This document shows, piece after piece, positions 1-7,069 of a DNA stretch of 17,008 bases (positions are counted from its first letter, which is position 1; every line of letters begins with the position of its first letter). The position numbers were made by a program, and so were the translations under genes. Below the pieces are notes generated by a model. The model saw only the letters and a list, made by a program, of their open reading frames with translations, had not been told where the DNA came from and did no database searches. The DNA is taken from positions 1-17,008 of the forward strand of contig JBPCOJ010000064.1 of assembly GCA_051000345.1 (NCBI GenBank), written 5' to 3'. The DNA comes from JBHENC01 sp051000345 (GTDB lineage Bacteria; Acidobacteriota; Blastocatellia; Pyrinomonadales; Pyrinomonadaceae).

Positions 1-108
1 TCTGAGTTGAGTATGGTCAGAAGCGTCGTTGAACTGCTCAGGCGCGATGAAAGTCTGTGGCAGTTGCTCGATCATGAACGTAAACTTGATTTAGAAGCTG
101 GTTTCTAA
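1..108 (+). CDS. C-terminal 35 residues of an unidentified protein, possibly a transposase
   Basis: An open frame enters from the left edge and stops at TAA 106-108. The visible tail is helical and charged, with 'VVELLRRDESLWQLL' followed by 'DLEAGF'. I do not recognise the family. The stop lies 2 bases before an 11-base sequence (111-121) at which the neighbouring toxin gene loses its homology. That arrangement would fit the 3' end of an insertion-sequence transposase lying just inside its terminal inverted repeat, but the family cannot be named from this fragment. It could also be an unrelated small gene. Confidence 0.4.
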   Translation, partial: SELSMVRSVVELLRRDESLWQLLDHERKLDLEAGF

Positions 109-170
109 ATGTGTCCAGACATCAGCGCATAGATGTAAGATGTATCGACAAAAAGCGTGTTATCAGCCAA
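105..170 (-). pseudogene. Truncated VapC-like PIN-domain toxin (N-terminal stub)
   Basis: Starting at TTG 170-168, seven bases after the antitoxin stop, the minus strand reads LADNTLFVDTSYIYALM and then SGHI-stop. 'LFVDTSYIYAL' is the characteristic first strand and helix of PIN-domain ribonucleases, with the first catalytic Asp in 'VDTS'. The family normally continues for roughly 120 more residues, with two further acidic active-site positions, and all of this is missing. A GGAAG sequence (182-186) sits 11 bases upstream as a plausible ribosome-binding site. Homology ends at codon 17 (120-122), which coincides with the sequence TGTCTGGACAC read on the minus strand (121-111), so an insertion or deletion at this point is likely. 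The stub cannot be an active nuclease. Confidence 0.7.
111..121. repeat. Possible insertion-sequence terminal end
   Basis: The sequence gtgtccagaca lies exactly where the PIN-domain coding sequence breaks off. Read outward on the minus strand it begins TGTCTGGACAC, and a TG-initiated tip is common among insertion sequences. Only one end is inside the window, so neither the matching inverted repeat nor a target duplication can be seen. Inference only. Confidence 0.3.
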
Positions 171-176
171 AGCGTT

Positions 177-416
177 TTAGTCTTCCAGCTTGCCGTGCGC
201 GTAAAAATCGTGTCTTTCCGCCAAATCCGGCACGCCTACGTCGGTTGCTAAATTTGCGATTAGCGTTAAGGGATAAACTGCCTCGCTTTTTTGCTCAACG
301 GAAGTTTCCTTCGTTTGATAGCGATGCTCGATTTGCTCGACGGCTTCGAGAACTTCGCGTTGCGCTTCGGCAGGCAGGCGGTGAACTTTTTGTTGGATTG
401 TCTCGATGGTGTTCAT
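177..416 (-). CDS. VapB-like antitoxin (DUF2281-type)
   Basis: A 79-residue protein resembling antitoxins paired with PIN-domain toxins. The N-terminal half (residues 1-30) carries the amphipathic 'LPAEAQREVLEAVEQIEHR' helix typical of DUF2281-like proteins. The C-terminal tail 'DLAERHDFYAHGKLED' is the segment that in this family generally docks onto the PIN toxin. It is intact, but its partner, starting seven bases downstream, is truncated after about 17 codons, so this is now an orphan antitoxin. The start at 416 is where family homology begins. No clear Shine-Dalgarno sequence precedes it, and a candidate promoter ends only 8 bases upstream. The family assignment is by recognised sequence pattern; loss of partner is seen directly. 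Confidence 0.75.
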   Translation of the reverse strand: MNTIETIQQKVHRLPAEAQREVLEAVEQIEHRYQTKETSVEQKSEAVYPLTLIANLATDVGVPDLAERHDFYAHGKLED

Positions 417-424
417 ACAAAACC

Positions 425-454
425 ATTTTACTCCAAACTATTTTCCCTCGACAA
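425..454 (-). promoter_or_regulatory. Candidate sigma70-type promoter of the antitoxin gene
   Basis: On the minus strand TTGTCG (454-449) and TAAAAT (430-425) are separated by 18 bases. The -10 box ends 8 bases before the ATG at 416, so the transcript would be nearly leaderless. This fits the absence of a ribosome-binding site. Confidence 0.4.
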
Positions 455-467
455 TTTTGAGACGAAC

Positions 468-970
468 CTATTTGATAATTTCGGCAAAAATATTCTCCAG
501 ATTTTCTTCCGATACTTCCAACATTTTGCCGTGCGCGATGTGCAGAGCGTCGAGAACTATGGCGAATTTCTGAAAGCCGTTTTCGCTTCGCAGTTCGACC
601 CAATCGACTTTCCGGTTGTTTAATTGTCGCTTGTTCATATCGGAAAGTTTGTCTGCGACGAACACGCGGCTGTCTCTGGCGATGACGGCGTCGGCGCTTT
701 CGGGATTGCCTTTGCCCATCAATTTAACTTCGCATTTGTATTGATTGCCGCCTTCGATAAGATAAAAATCTATCTCGCGCTCGAAAGTCGTTTCGTCAAC
801 CTCCTTAGTTTGTGCCTTTGAGCTTGACCGCATAATTTTCGTCGGCCATTCCATAAAGTTTGCACAGGGTCAACATCAAAGGCTTTTCAACTTTGTCCTT
901 GACTCCGAGAGATGTTCAAATCCGTACCTTTATCTTCAGCCAGATTTTCGATGTGTTCTTTGATAAGCAT
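468..970 (-). pseudogene. Frameshifted remnant of a CfrBI-like type II restriction endonuclease
   Basis: The longest open segment (from about 806 down to 468) reads 'EREIDFYL', 'YKCEVKLMGKGNPESADAVI', 'VFVADKLSDMNKRQL' and 'VDWVELRSENGFQKF'. I recognise this as the C-terminal half of the CfrBI restriction-enzyme family. The Asp of 'EIDFYL' and the E-V-K triad of 'CEVKLMG' match a PD-(D/E)xK nuclease core. Upstream the reading continues in other frames. From ATG 970 comes MLIKEHIENLAEDKGTDLNI; after one extra base near 907 comes 'GVKDKVEKPLMLTLCKLYGM' up to 'VKLKGTN'; after a second extra base near 807 it rejoins the main segment. Corrected, about 166 residues remain, against roughly 350 for the full-length family as I recall it. 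No methyltransferase partner is visible. Neither extra base lies in a homopolymer, so true decay is more likely than a sequencing error. The family name is from memory. Confidence 0.65.
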
Positions 971-1313
971 TTTATTGACTCGATTATAATCTAATTGCAG
1001 TTTTCAAACGTGTGCAGTCGTGAGTCACGTCGCCGTCATCAAACCTATTTCAAATTAAGAAAACGGAAATGAGGTGCAAACGAATGATGCGTAAGGCAAT
1101 GAACTTCTAAAACAGGCGTGGCCGAAAGTCAATGAATCCTTGCGGGGCGTTCGTATTCGCGCGCTGTTTTGAGCTATATCGCGGGCTGATGTTATACTAA
1201 TCGGTTGGCTTTAACGCCGCTTTTGCGGCTATATAATTTTCGGCACGGTGTGCGTGCAACGAAGGCTTGCGCTCGCGTGCTTTTTATTTCACAGGACTTC
1301 GCTCGATTACGAA
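971..1313. other. Non-coding gap between the defence-gene remnants and the core genes
   Basis: About 340 bp without a supportable gene. In-frame stops close all three minus-strand frames shortly upstream of the endonuclease remnant, so its N-terminal half is not hidden here. The right part holds a good promoter candidate (1169-1198) for the large flavoprotein gene. Base composition changes across this gap from visibly AT-richer DNA on the left to gcgc-rich DNA on the right. Confidence 0.6.
1169..1198 (+). promoter_or_regulatory. Candidate sigma70-type promoter of the large flavoprotein gene
   Basis: TTGAGC (1169-1174) and TATACT (1193-1198) are separated by 18 bases. The predicted start of transcription leaves a leader of roughly 110 bases before ATG 1314. 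No riboswitch-like fold was recognised in it. Confidence 0.45.
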
Positions 1314-4300
1314 ATGTCATCAAATATTCTTCTGGAACAAAACGGCGTTGCGCGTCACGGCGTGCAAGGCGAGGATTTCAAGCCCGGCATCGAAGGCTTC
1401 GCTTATCAGGATTTGTATCGCCCAAAGCGTCTGCGCGAATTGGCGGAAGCCTTTTATGCGGAGCTTGCGAAGGCGGACGCGCCCTTGCATGCGCGACTGA
1501 TGGAGTACACAACGGCGCGCGGCACGAATCTCGTCGCAAAGGCAGAGTCGGAATTGCTGATTGCCGCTGCGCCGCATCTTTCGCGTTTCATTGCGCGCCT
1601 CTTCGATGTCGAAAAAGAGCGTCTTGCCGAGATTGAATCGGTCAATGAACAGCAAGTTGTTTTTGCTTTCAAGTTTTTTGTGGCGCGGCGCGCGCTCAAG
1701 AAATTCAATGCGCAACAGGCCGCGCAAATCGACTTGGAAAGTGTCCACGCGGCGCTCGAACAATTGCGTGAGCGAGCCTTCGCGGACACTTTCGCGTGCG
1801 ATGACGAACTCGGAATTTCGCGTATGACCGTGCGCCTGCTCGAATGCGAAAAAGAATTGATAAAGGAAGGCGAGGCCGTTTCGCCCGTCGCGCAAAACGC
1901 TTTGCAGTCGTTAAGAAACGCGCGCGAAATTTTGCGCGACACACAAACGAACCCGAAGTTGTCTGCGTATCTCAACGCGCCGACCACAGCAGGCGAAGCA
2001 AGCGTTGCTGAAACGAGCGGCGATGAACCAATCCCTGATGAAGCGGGCGCTGATCTGGCGCTCGTGCAGTCGGCCTTGCGCCTCGTTGAAGCGTGGGCAT
2101 CTGTACATGCCACGCAAGCAAAAGCGAAGCGGCGCGTCAGCACTTGGGTTTCATTTCGTTTTCCGCACGCGCTCGATTACGCAAAGCTCGTCGAAATCGA
2201 ACGCCCGCGCGCGGATTTGCCGGAGATGATACGCGGCTTCGATGAGCACTTGCGGCGCAGAGAAGGCTTTGCCTTGACTGACCGGCGCGGAACGAAGCGC
2301 GAAGTCTTGAATGAAGTCGATTACTGCCTTTACTGCCACGAGCGCGGCAAGGATTCATGCTCGACAGGCTTCCACGAGCGCGACGGTTCAGTGAAAAAAA
2401 ATCCGCTCGGCATCGCGCTCGAAGGCTGCCCGCTCGATGAAAAAATCTCCGAAATGCACGTCCTCAAAAAGCACGGCGATTCGATTGCCTCGCTTGCCGT
2501 TGTGATGATCGATAATCCTATGTGTCCCGGCACGGGTCATCGCATCTGCAACGACTGCATGAAGAGCTGCATTTTTCAGAAGCAAGACCCTGTTAATATT
2601 CCGCAGGCCGAAACGGGCGTGCTGACGGACGTGCTGGCGATGCCCTACGGCTTTGAAATTTACAGCCTGCTCGCGCGCTGGAATCCGCTCAATGCAAAAC
2701 GCCCGTATGCCTTACCGTACAACGGACGCAATGTGTTGGTCGTAGGCTTAGGCCCCGCTGGTTATACGCTCGCGCATTATCTTTTGAATGAAGGCTTCGG
2801 CGTCGTCGGTGTCGATGGCTTGAAGATAGAGCCTTTGAGCAAGATGCTGATGGGCGACGGAGCGCACGCGCCGCAGCCCGTGCGCGACGTGCGTGAGATT
2901 GCGACGAATCTGGAAGACCGCGTGCTCGCGGGTTTCGGCGGCGTGTCGGAATACGGCATCACTGTTCGTTGGGACAAAAACTTTCTGACCTTGATTCATT
3001 TGACGCTGGCGCGGCGCGATCACTTTCGATTTTACGGCGGCGTGCGCTTCGGCGGAACTTTGACGATTGAAGACGCTTGGGAATTGGGCTTCGATCACAT
3101 TGCGATTGCGACGGGCGCAGGCAAGCCGACGATTATTCCGATGAAGAATAATCTGATTCGCGGCATTCGCAAGGCATCGGATTTTCTGATGGCGCTGCAA
3201 CTAACGGGCGCATACAAACGCGACTCGCTCGCTAATCTGCAAGTGCGTCTGCCTGCCGTCGTAATCGGCGGCGGCCTCACCGCAATCGACACGGCGACGG
3301 AACTCTTCGCGTATTACCCAGTGCAAGTTGAAAAAATCCTTGACCGCCACGAAGCGCTTCTTTCAGAGTCCGGCGAGGCGGATATTTATGCGCAATACGA
3401 TGCGGAAGAACGTCTTGTTTACGAGGAATTCTTGGCGCACGGGCGCGCCGTCAAAGCCGAGCGAGCGCGCGCGAAGAAAGCGAATGAAGCGCCAAACTTT
3501 GTGCCGCTGGTGCGTGAGTGGGGCGGCGTCTCGCTTGTTTACCGCAAGCGGCTTCAGGACTCGCCCGCCTATCGTCTCAATCACGAAGAAGTAACGAAGT
3601 CCCTTGAAGAAGGAATCAACTACGTCGAAAATATGAATCCGACGGAAGCCGTGCCGGACGAATATGGCGCGGTGTCGGCAATTGTTTTCGAGAGAATGAA
3701 GCATGACATTGAAGCGGGCAAGTGGAAACCGAGTGGCGAAATGGTGACGCTGCCCGCGCGGACAATTTGCGTGGCGGCGGGAACCAGCCCCAATACGATT
3801 TACGAAAGAGAAGTGCCCGGCACTTTTGCGCTCGACGAGTGGAAGGAATTTTTCTCGCCGCACAATGTCGAAGCGGGGGCGGACGGCGCGCCGCATGTTG
3901 TCGCGGCAGCGAAGGGCGCAGAGGCGTTCTTTACTTCCTACGAAAAAGACGGGCGCTTCATTTCCTACTACGGCGACAATCATCCCGTGTACGCGGGCAA
4001 CGTCGTCAAGGCGATGGCTTCCGCCAAACACGGTTACAGCCACGTCGCGCAATTGTTCGCCGAAGAAATCACGGCGGTTGAAACGTCGTTCGACAAGGCA
4101 GCGCAGGCGACGCGCGAAGATAAATTTACAAGCTTGATTGAAACTCTCGACGAGCAGATTGTGGCGCGCGTCGTCCGGGTTGACCGACTGACGCCGACGA
4201 TTATTGATGTCGTTGTTCATGCGCCGATGCAGGCGCGCAAGTTTCATCCCGGACAGTTTTATCGCTTGCAGAATTACGAAACAGACGCGGTGCGCACGGC

Positions 4301-5132
4301 AGACGGCACGAAGCTTGTCATGGAAGGCTTGGCTTTAACGGGCGCATGGGTGGACGAAAAGCGCGGTTTGTTGAGCTTGATCGTGCTGGAGATGGGCGCG
4401 TCTTCCCGTCTTTGCGCCATGCTCGAGCCGGGGCAGGAAGTCGTCGTGATGGGGCCGACGGGGACGCCGACGGAGATACCGGAAAACGAAACGGTGCTGC
4501 TCGCAGGCGGGGGCTTGGGCAACGCCGTGCTGTTTTCGATTGCGAAGGCTTTGCGCGAGCGCAACAACCGCGTGATCTACTTCGCGGGCTACAAAAAGGG
4601 CGAAGATTTATTCAAGCGCGAAGACATCGAAGCCGCAACCGATCAAGTTATATGGGCGACGGACACGGGCGTTGAGATAGAGCCGCAGCGCACGGGCGAT
4701 TACCATTTTCGCGGCAACATCGTCGAAGCGATTCAGGCTTACGCGGAAGGTAAATTCGGCGAACCGAAGTTTGATTTGCGCGAAGTGAATCGCATTATCG
4801 CCATCGGCTCGGATCGCATGATGGCGGCAGTCAAGACTGCGCGGCATACTGTGCTCGCCAAGCATTTGAGCCGCGCGCATGTCGGCATCGGCTCGATCAA
4901 CAGCCCTATGCAGTGCATGATGAAGGAAGTCTGCGCGCAGTGTTTGCAGCGCCACGTCGATCCTGAAACGGGCGAGGAAAGTTTTATCTTCTCGTGCTTT
5001 AATCAGGATCAGGAACTCGACAAAGTAGATTTCAAGAATTTGAATGATCGCCTGCGCGCCAATACCGTGCAGGAAAAGCAGTCGAATCTGTGGCTCGATA
5101 AAATTTTCAAAACGATGAATGCGGAGCAGTGA
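1314..5132 (+). CDS. Giant FAD/NAD(P)-dependent oxidoreductase: GltD/NfnB-like plus PyrK/NfnA-like fusion
   Basis: A 1272-residue cytoplasmic flavoprotein. Residues 1 to about 330 are mostly helical and unrecognised, with an Ala/Glu-rich linker near 225-250. Eight cysteines follow: C338, C341, C349, C372, C404, C412, C415 and C419. This count suits the two [4Fe-4S] clusters of GltD/NfnB-like proteins. A first dinucleotide fold has 'NVLVVGLGPAG' at 473-483, a second has 'VVIGGGLTAID' at 649-659, and the FAD-closing segment has 'YYGDNHPVYAGN' with D888. From about 943 comes a ferredoxin-reductase module with 'HPGQFYRLQ' at 978, a nucleotide-binding 'LLAGGGLGNAV', and a PyrK-like cysteine set C1201, C1207, C1210 and C1228 for a [2Fe-2S] cluster. 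The layout mimics NfnB followed by NfnA, the subunits of the electron-bifurcating NADH-dependent ferredoxin:NADP+ oxidoreductase, in one chain. The reaction is inferred, and bifurcation is not shown. The ATG at 1314 is preferred over GTG 1248 because recognisable protein-like sequence starts there; no strong ribosome-binding site is seen for either. Confidence 0.8.
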   Translation: MSSNILLEQNGVARHGVQGEDFKPGIEGFAYQDLYRPKRLRELAEAFYAELAKADAPLHARLMEYTTARGTNLVAKAESELLIAAAPHLSRFIARLFDVEKERLAEIESVNEQQVVFAFKFFVARRALKKFNAQQAAQIDLESVHAALEQLRERAFADTFACDDELGISRMTVRLLECEKELIKEGEAVSPVAQNALQSLRNAREILRDTQTNPKLSAYLNAPTTAGEASVAETSGDEPIPDEAGADLALVQSALRLVEAWASVHATQAKAKRRVSTWVSFRFPHALDYAKLVEIERPRADLPEMIRGFDEHLRRREGFALTDRRGTKREVLNEVDYCLYCHERGKDSCSTGFHERDGSVKKNPLGIALEGCPLDEKISEMHVLKKHGDSIASLAVVMIDNPMCPGTGHRICNDCMKSCIFQKQDPVNIPQAETGVLTDVLAMPYGFEIYSLLARWNPLNAKRPYALPYNGRNVLVVGLGPAGYTLAHYLLNEGFGVVGVDGLKIEPLSKMLMGDGAHAPQPVRDVREIATNLEDRVLAGFGGVSEYGITVRWDKNFLTLIHLTLARRDHFRFYGGVRFGGTLTIEDAWELGFDHIAIATGAGKPTIIPMKNNLIRGIRKASDFLMALQLTGAYKRDSLANLQVRLPAVVIGGGLTAIDTATELFAYYPVQVEKILDRHEALLSESGEADIYAQYDAEERLVYEEFLAHGRAVKAERARAKKANEAPNFVPLVREWGGVSLVYRKRLQDSPAYRLNHEEVTKSLEEGINYVENMNPTEAVPDEYGAVSAIVFERMKHDIEAGKWKPSGEMVTLPARTICVAAGTSPNTIYEREVPGTFALDEWKEFFSPHNVEAGADGAPHVVAAAKGAEAFFTSYEKDGRFISYYGDNHPVYAGNVVKAMASAKHGYSHVAQLFAEEITAVETSFDKAAQATREDKFTSLIETLDEQIVARVVRVDRLTPTIIDVVVHAPMQARKFHPGQFYRLQNYETDAVRTADGTKLVMEGLALTGAWVDEKRGLLSLIVLEMGASSRLCAMLEPGQEVVVMGPTGTPTEIPENETVLLAGGGLGNAVLFSIAKALRERNNRVIYFAGYKKGEDLFKREDIEAATDQVIWATDTGVEIEPQRTGDYHFRGNIVEAIQAYAEGKFGEPKFDLREVNRIIAIGSDRMMAAVKTARHTVLAKHLSRAHVGIGSINSPMQCMMKEVCAQCLQRHVDPETGEESFIFSCFNQDQELDKVDFKNLNDRLRANTVQEKQSNLWLDKIFKTMNAEQ

Positions 5133-5204
5133 AACTTGAAAACAAGAAACCGCTTTACGCTTCGAGTTTGTGATTCAATAAGGTAGTCAATAAACGGAGA
5201 AAAT

Positions 5205-6947
5205 ATGAGAAAGTTTTTAATCGCACTTGCGCTCACGTCTGCGTTGCTCGCGCCGCTTACTTCAACACAAGCGCAGCAACAGCAGCCGCAGCAACGTCGC
5301 GGCAATAATAGGAATGTCGCGGCGACAACCGCGAACGGCGCGAATTCGCGTGCGGCGCTCGCGCGCGAGGATGCGAATAACATCACGGCGGCGCAGTTGA
5401 AAAACTATTTATCGTTTATCGCGTCGGATGAAATGGAAGGCCGCGACACTCCTTCGCGCGGGCTAGATACGACCGCGAAGTTTATCGCGCTTAATCTTGC
5501 GCGCTGGGGCTTTAAGCCTGCGGGCGATGACGGCACTTATTTTCAACGCATCGCGCTGCGCCGCACAAAAATCGATCCGGCGGCGACGCGCATGGAATTC
5601 GGCGGCAAGCAATACAACTTCGGCGAAGACTTTCTCGCACAAGCCACGAGCGGCAGCGCCAACGGCTCGCTTGTTTATGTCGGCAGCGGCTGGATCGTCA
5701 AATCGAAGAACCTTAATCCGTATCAGAACGTCAATGTCAAAGATAAGATTGTCGTCGTCAGCGGCAACGGCAGCAGTCCGTTTCCGAAGGGCATCACGCG
5801 CGCGGATTTGAGCGGCACGCGCGGCGAAGATTGGGCTGATCCGGTGACGGCGGCGCAGAAGCTCGGCGCGAAGGGCGTTATCGTCATCGCGGATTATCAA
5901 GCGCTCGCCAACTGGGACAGAACACGCCAGACGGCTGTTGAGCGCGGCAATACAATCGTTGAAAAATTCCAGAGCGATGATGCTCCGCAAATACCGATCA
6001 TTACGCTTTCGCCGCGATTAGCACAAGTCTTGTTTCAGGGAGAAAAGCAGAACGCCGCCACGATCTTTAACCGCAACGCAGCAGGCGACACAAGCGACTC
6101 GTTCGAGCTTGCCGCAGATAAGCGCGTCAGCTTCAACGTCGGCGTCAAAGCCGAATCGCTCACCACGCAGAACGTCGTCGCGGTGATGGAAGGCAGCGAT
6201 CCCGTTTTGAAAAATGAATACATCGCGCTCGGCGCGCACTACGACCACGTCGGAGTCGGCGCACCGGGCGCGGGACGCGGCGGAGCAAAGCCGGGCGACA
6301 CGTCCGGCGACGTTCTCTACAACGGCGCGGACGACGACGGCAGCGGCACGACGGCGCTCTTAGCGATGGCGGAAACCTTGGGGCGCGAACCGCAGCGCCC
6401 GCGCCGCTCAGTGCTTTTCGTCTGGCACTGCGGCGAAGAAAAAGGCTTGTGGGGTTCGCGTTATTTTACGGACAATCCGACTGTGCCTTTGAATCAAATT
6501 GCCGCGCAAATCAACATCGACATGATCGGGCGCAGCCGCTTTCCGAACGACACGGTTGCAGCTAATAAGGAACTCTCCGCGCCGAACGAAGTTTATGTTA
6601 TCGGCTCAAGGATGATGAGCACGGAGTTGGGCGATTTGAGCGAACGCGTCAACCGCGATTATCTCAACATCAAATATGATTACCGCTTTGACGACCCGAA
6701 AGACCCGAACCGCTTTTTCTTTCGCTCGGATCACTTCAACTATGCGCGAAAAGGCGTGCCGATTATCTTCTTCTTCGACGGCGTTCATGAGGATTACCAC
6801 CGGCCTTCGGATTCGCCCGACAAGATCGATTACCAGAAAATGGAAAGAATCACGCGCACTGTTTACCTGACGATGCAGGAACTCGCCAACGCCAACCAGC
6901 GCCCGCGCGTGGACAAACAATTGCCGACTGAGTTAAGGGGAAATTGA
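5205..6947 (+). CDS. Secreted M28-family zinc aminopeptidase with PA domain
   Basis: A 580-residue exported metallopeptidase. The signal peptide is residues 1-23, with likely cleavage after 'STQA' before a Gln run, followed by a low-complexity Gln/Arg/Asn stretch. A protease-associated (PA) domain lies at about 150-330. The M28 catalytic domain shows every expected co-catalytic zinc ligand and catalytic acid: H345 in 'GAHYDH', an Asp within D376-D378 of 'NGADDDGSGT', E411-E412 in 'HCGEEKG', D439 in 'NIDMIG' and H510 in 'SDHFNYARKGVP'. It should therefore be active, removing N-terminal residues from peptides in the periplasm or outside the cell. GGAGA (5196-5200) precedes the ATG by 4 bases and fixes the start. 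It lies 72 bases after the flavoprotein gene on the same strand, so co-transcription is possible, but a functional link is not evident. Confidence 0.9.
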   Translation: MRKFLIALALTSALLAPLTSTQAQQQQPQQRRGNNRNVAATTANGANSRAALAREDANNITAAQLKNYLSFIASDEMEGRDTPSRGLDTTAKFIALNLARWGFKPAGDDGTYFQRIALRRTKIDPAATRMEFGGKQYNFGEDFLAQATSGSANGSLVYVGSGWIVKSKNLNPYQNVNVKDKIVVVSGNGSSPFPKGITRADLSGTRGEDWADPVTAAQKLGAKGVIVIADYQALANWDRTRQTAVERGNTIVEKFQSDDAPQIPIITLSPRLAQVLFQGEKQNAATIFNRNAAGDTSDSFELAADKRVSFNVGVKAESLTTQNVVAVMEGSDPVLKNEYIALGAHYDHVGVGAPGAGRGGAKPGDTSGDVLYNGADDDGSGTTALLAMAETLGREPQRPRRSVLFVWHCGEEKGLWGSRYFTDNPTVPLNQIAAQINIDMIGRSRFPNDTVAANKELSAPNEVYVIGSRMMSTELGDLSERVNRDYLNIKYDYRFDDPKDPNRFFFRSDHFNYARKGVPIIFFFDGVHEDYHRPSDSPDKIDYQKMERITRTVYLTMQELANANQRPRVDKQLPTELRGN

Positions 6948-6950
6948 CAA

Positions 6951-7067
6951 CAGGAGTCAGGAATCAGAACGAAGAGAGAGCGCACCTACTCTACTTCAGT
7001 GTTATTCGCGTTCATGCCTTGTCTTTCTTTTGACTCCTGATTTCTGTGTGCTGACTTCTGACTCCTG
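6951..7067. repeat. Inverted heptad (GAGTCAG-like) repeat between convergent genes
   Basis: The 17 bases at 6951-6967 (caggagtcaggaatcag) and the reverse complement of 7051-7067 agree at 15 positions. Both arms are built from a degenerate 7-base unit. The plus strand at 6954 reads gagtcag, gaatcag. The minus strand from about 7065 reads gagtcag, aagtcag, cacacag, aaatcag, gagtcaa. The element fills most of the 122-base gap between the M28 peptidase and the membrane-protein gene, which converge on it. It could fold in RNA from either strand and may act as a bidirectional terminator, or it may be a dispersed intergenic repeat family. Confidence 0.7.
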
Positions 7068-7069
7068 CT

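Noticed and set aside
1248..1313. Upstream GTG start adding 22 residues to the flavoprotein
   Set aside because: The added residues look untranslated (Cys/Arg/Phe-rich with no family character), and natural-looking sequence begins at ATG 1314. It cannot be fully excluded because neither start has a strong ribosome-binding site.
1454..2143. A 229-codon minus-strand frame antisense to the flavoprotein N-terminal domain
   Set aside because: Its composition is dominated by Ser, Arg and Ala with no motif. The plus-strand frame continues into recognisable domains.
3363..4247. A 294-codon minus-strand frame inside the flavoprotein gene
   Set aside because: It is Arg/His/Phe-rich antisense to well-conserved oxidoreductase domains, a typical shadow frame in GC-rich coding DNA.
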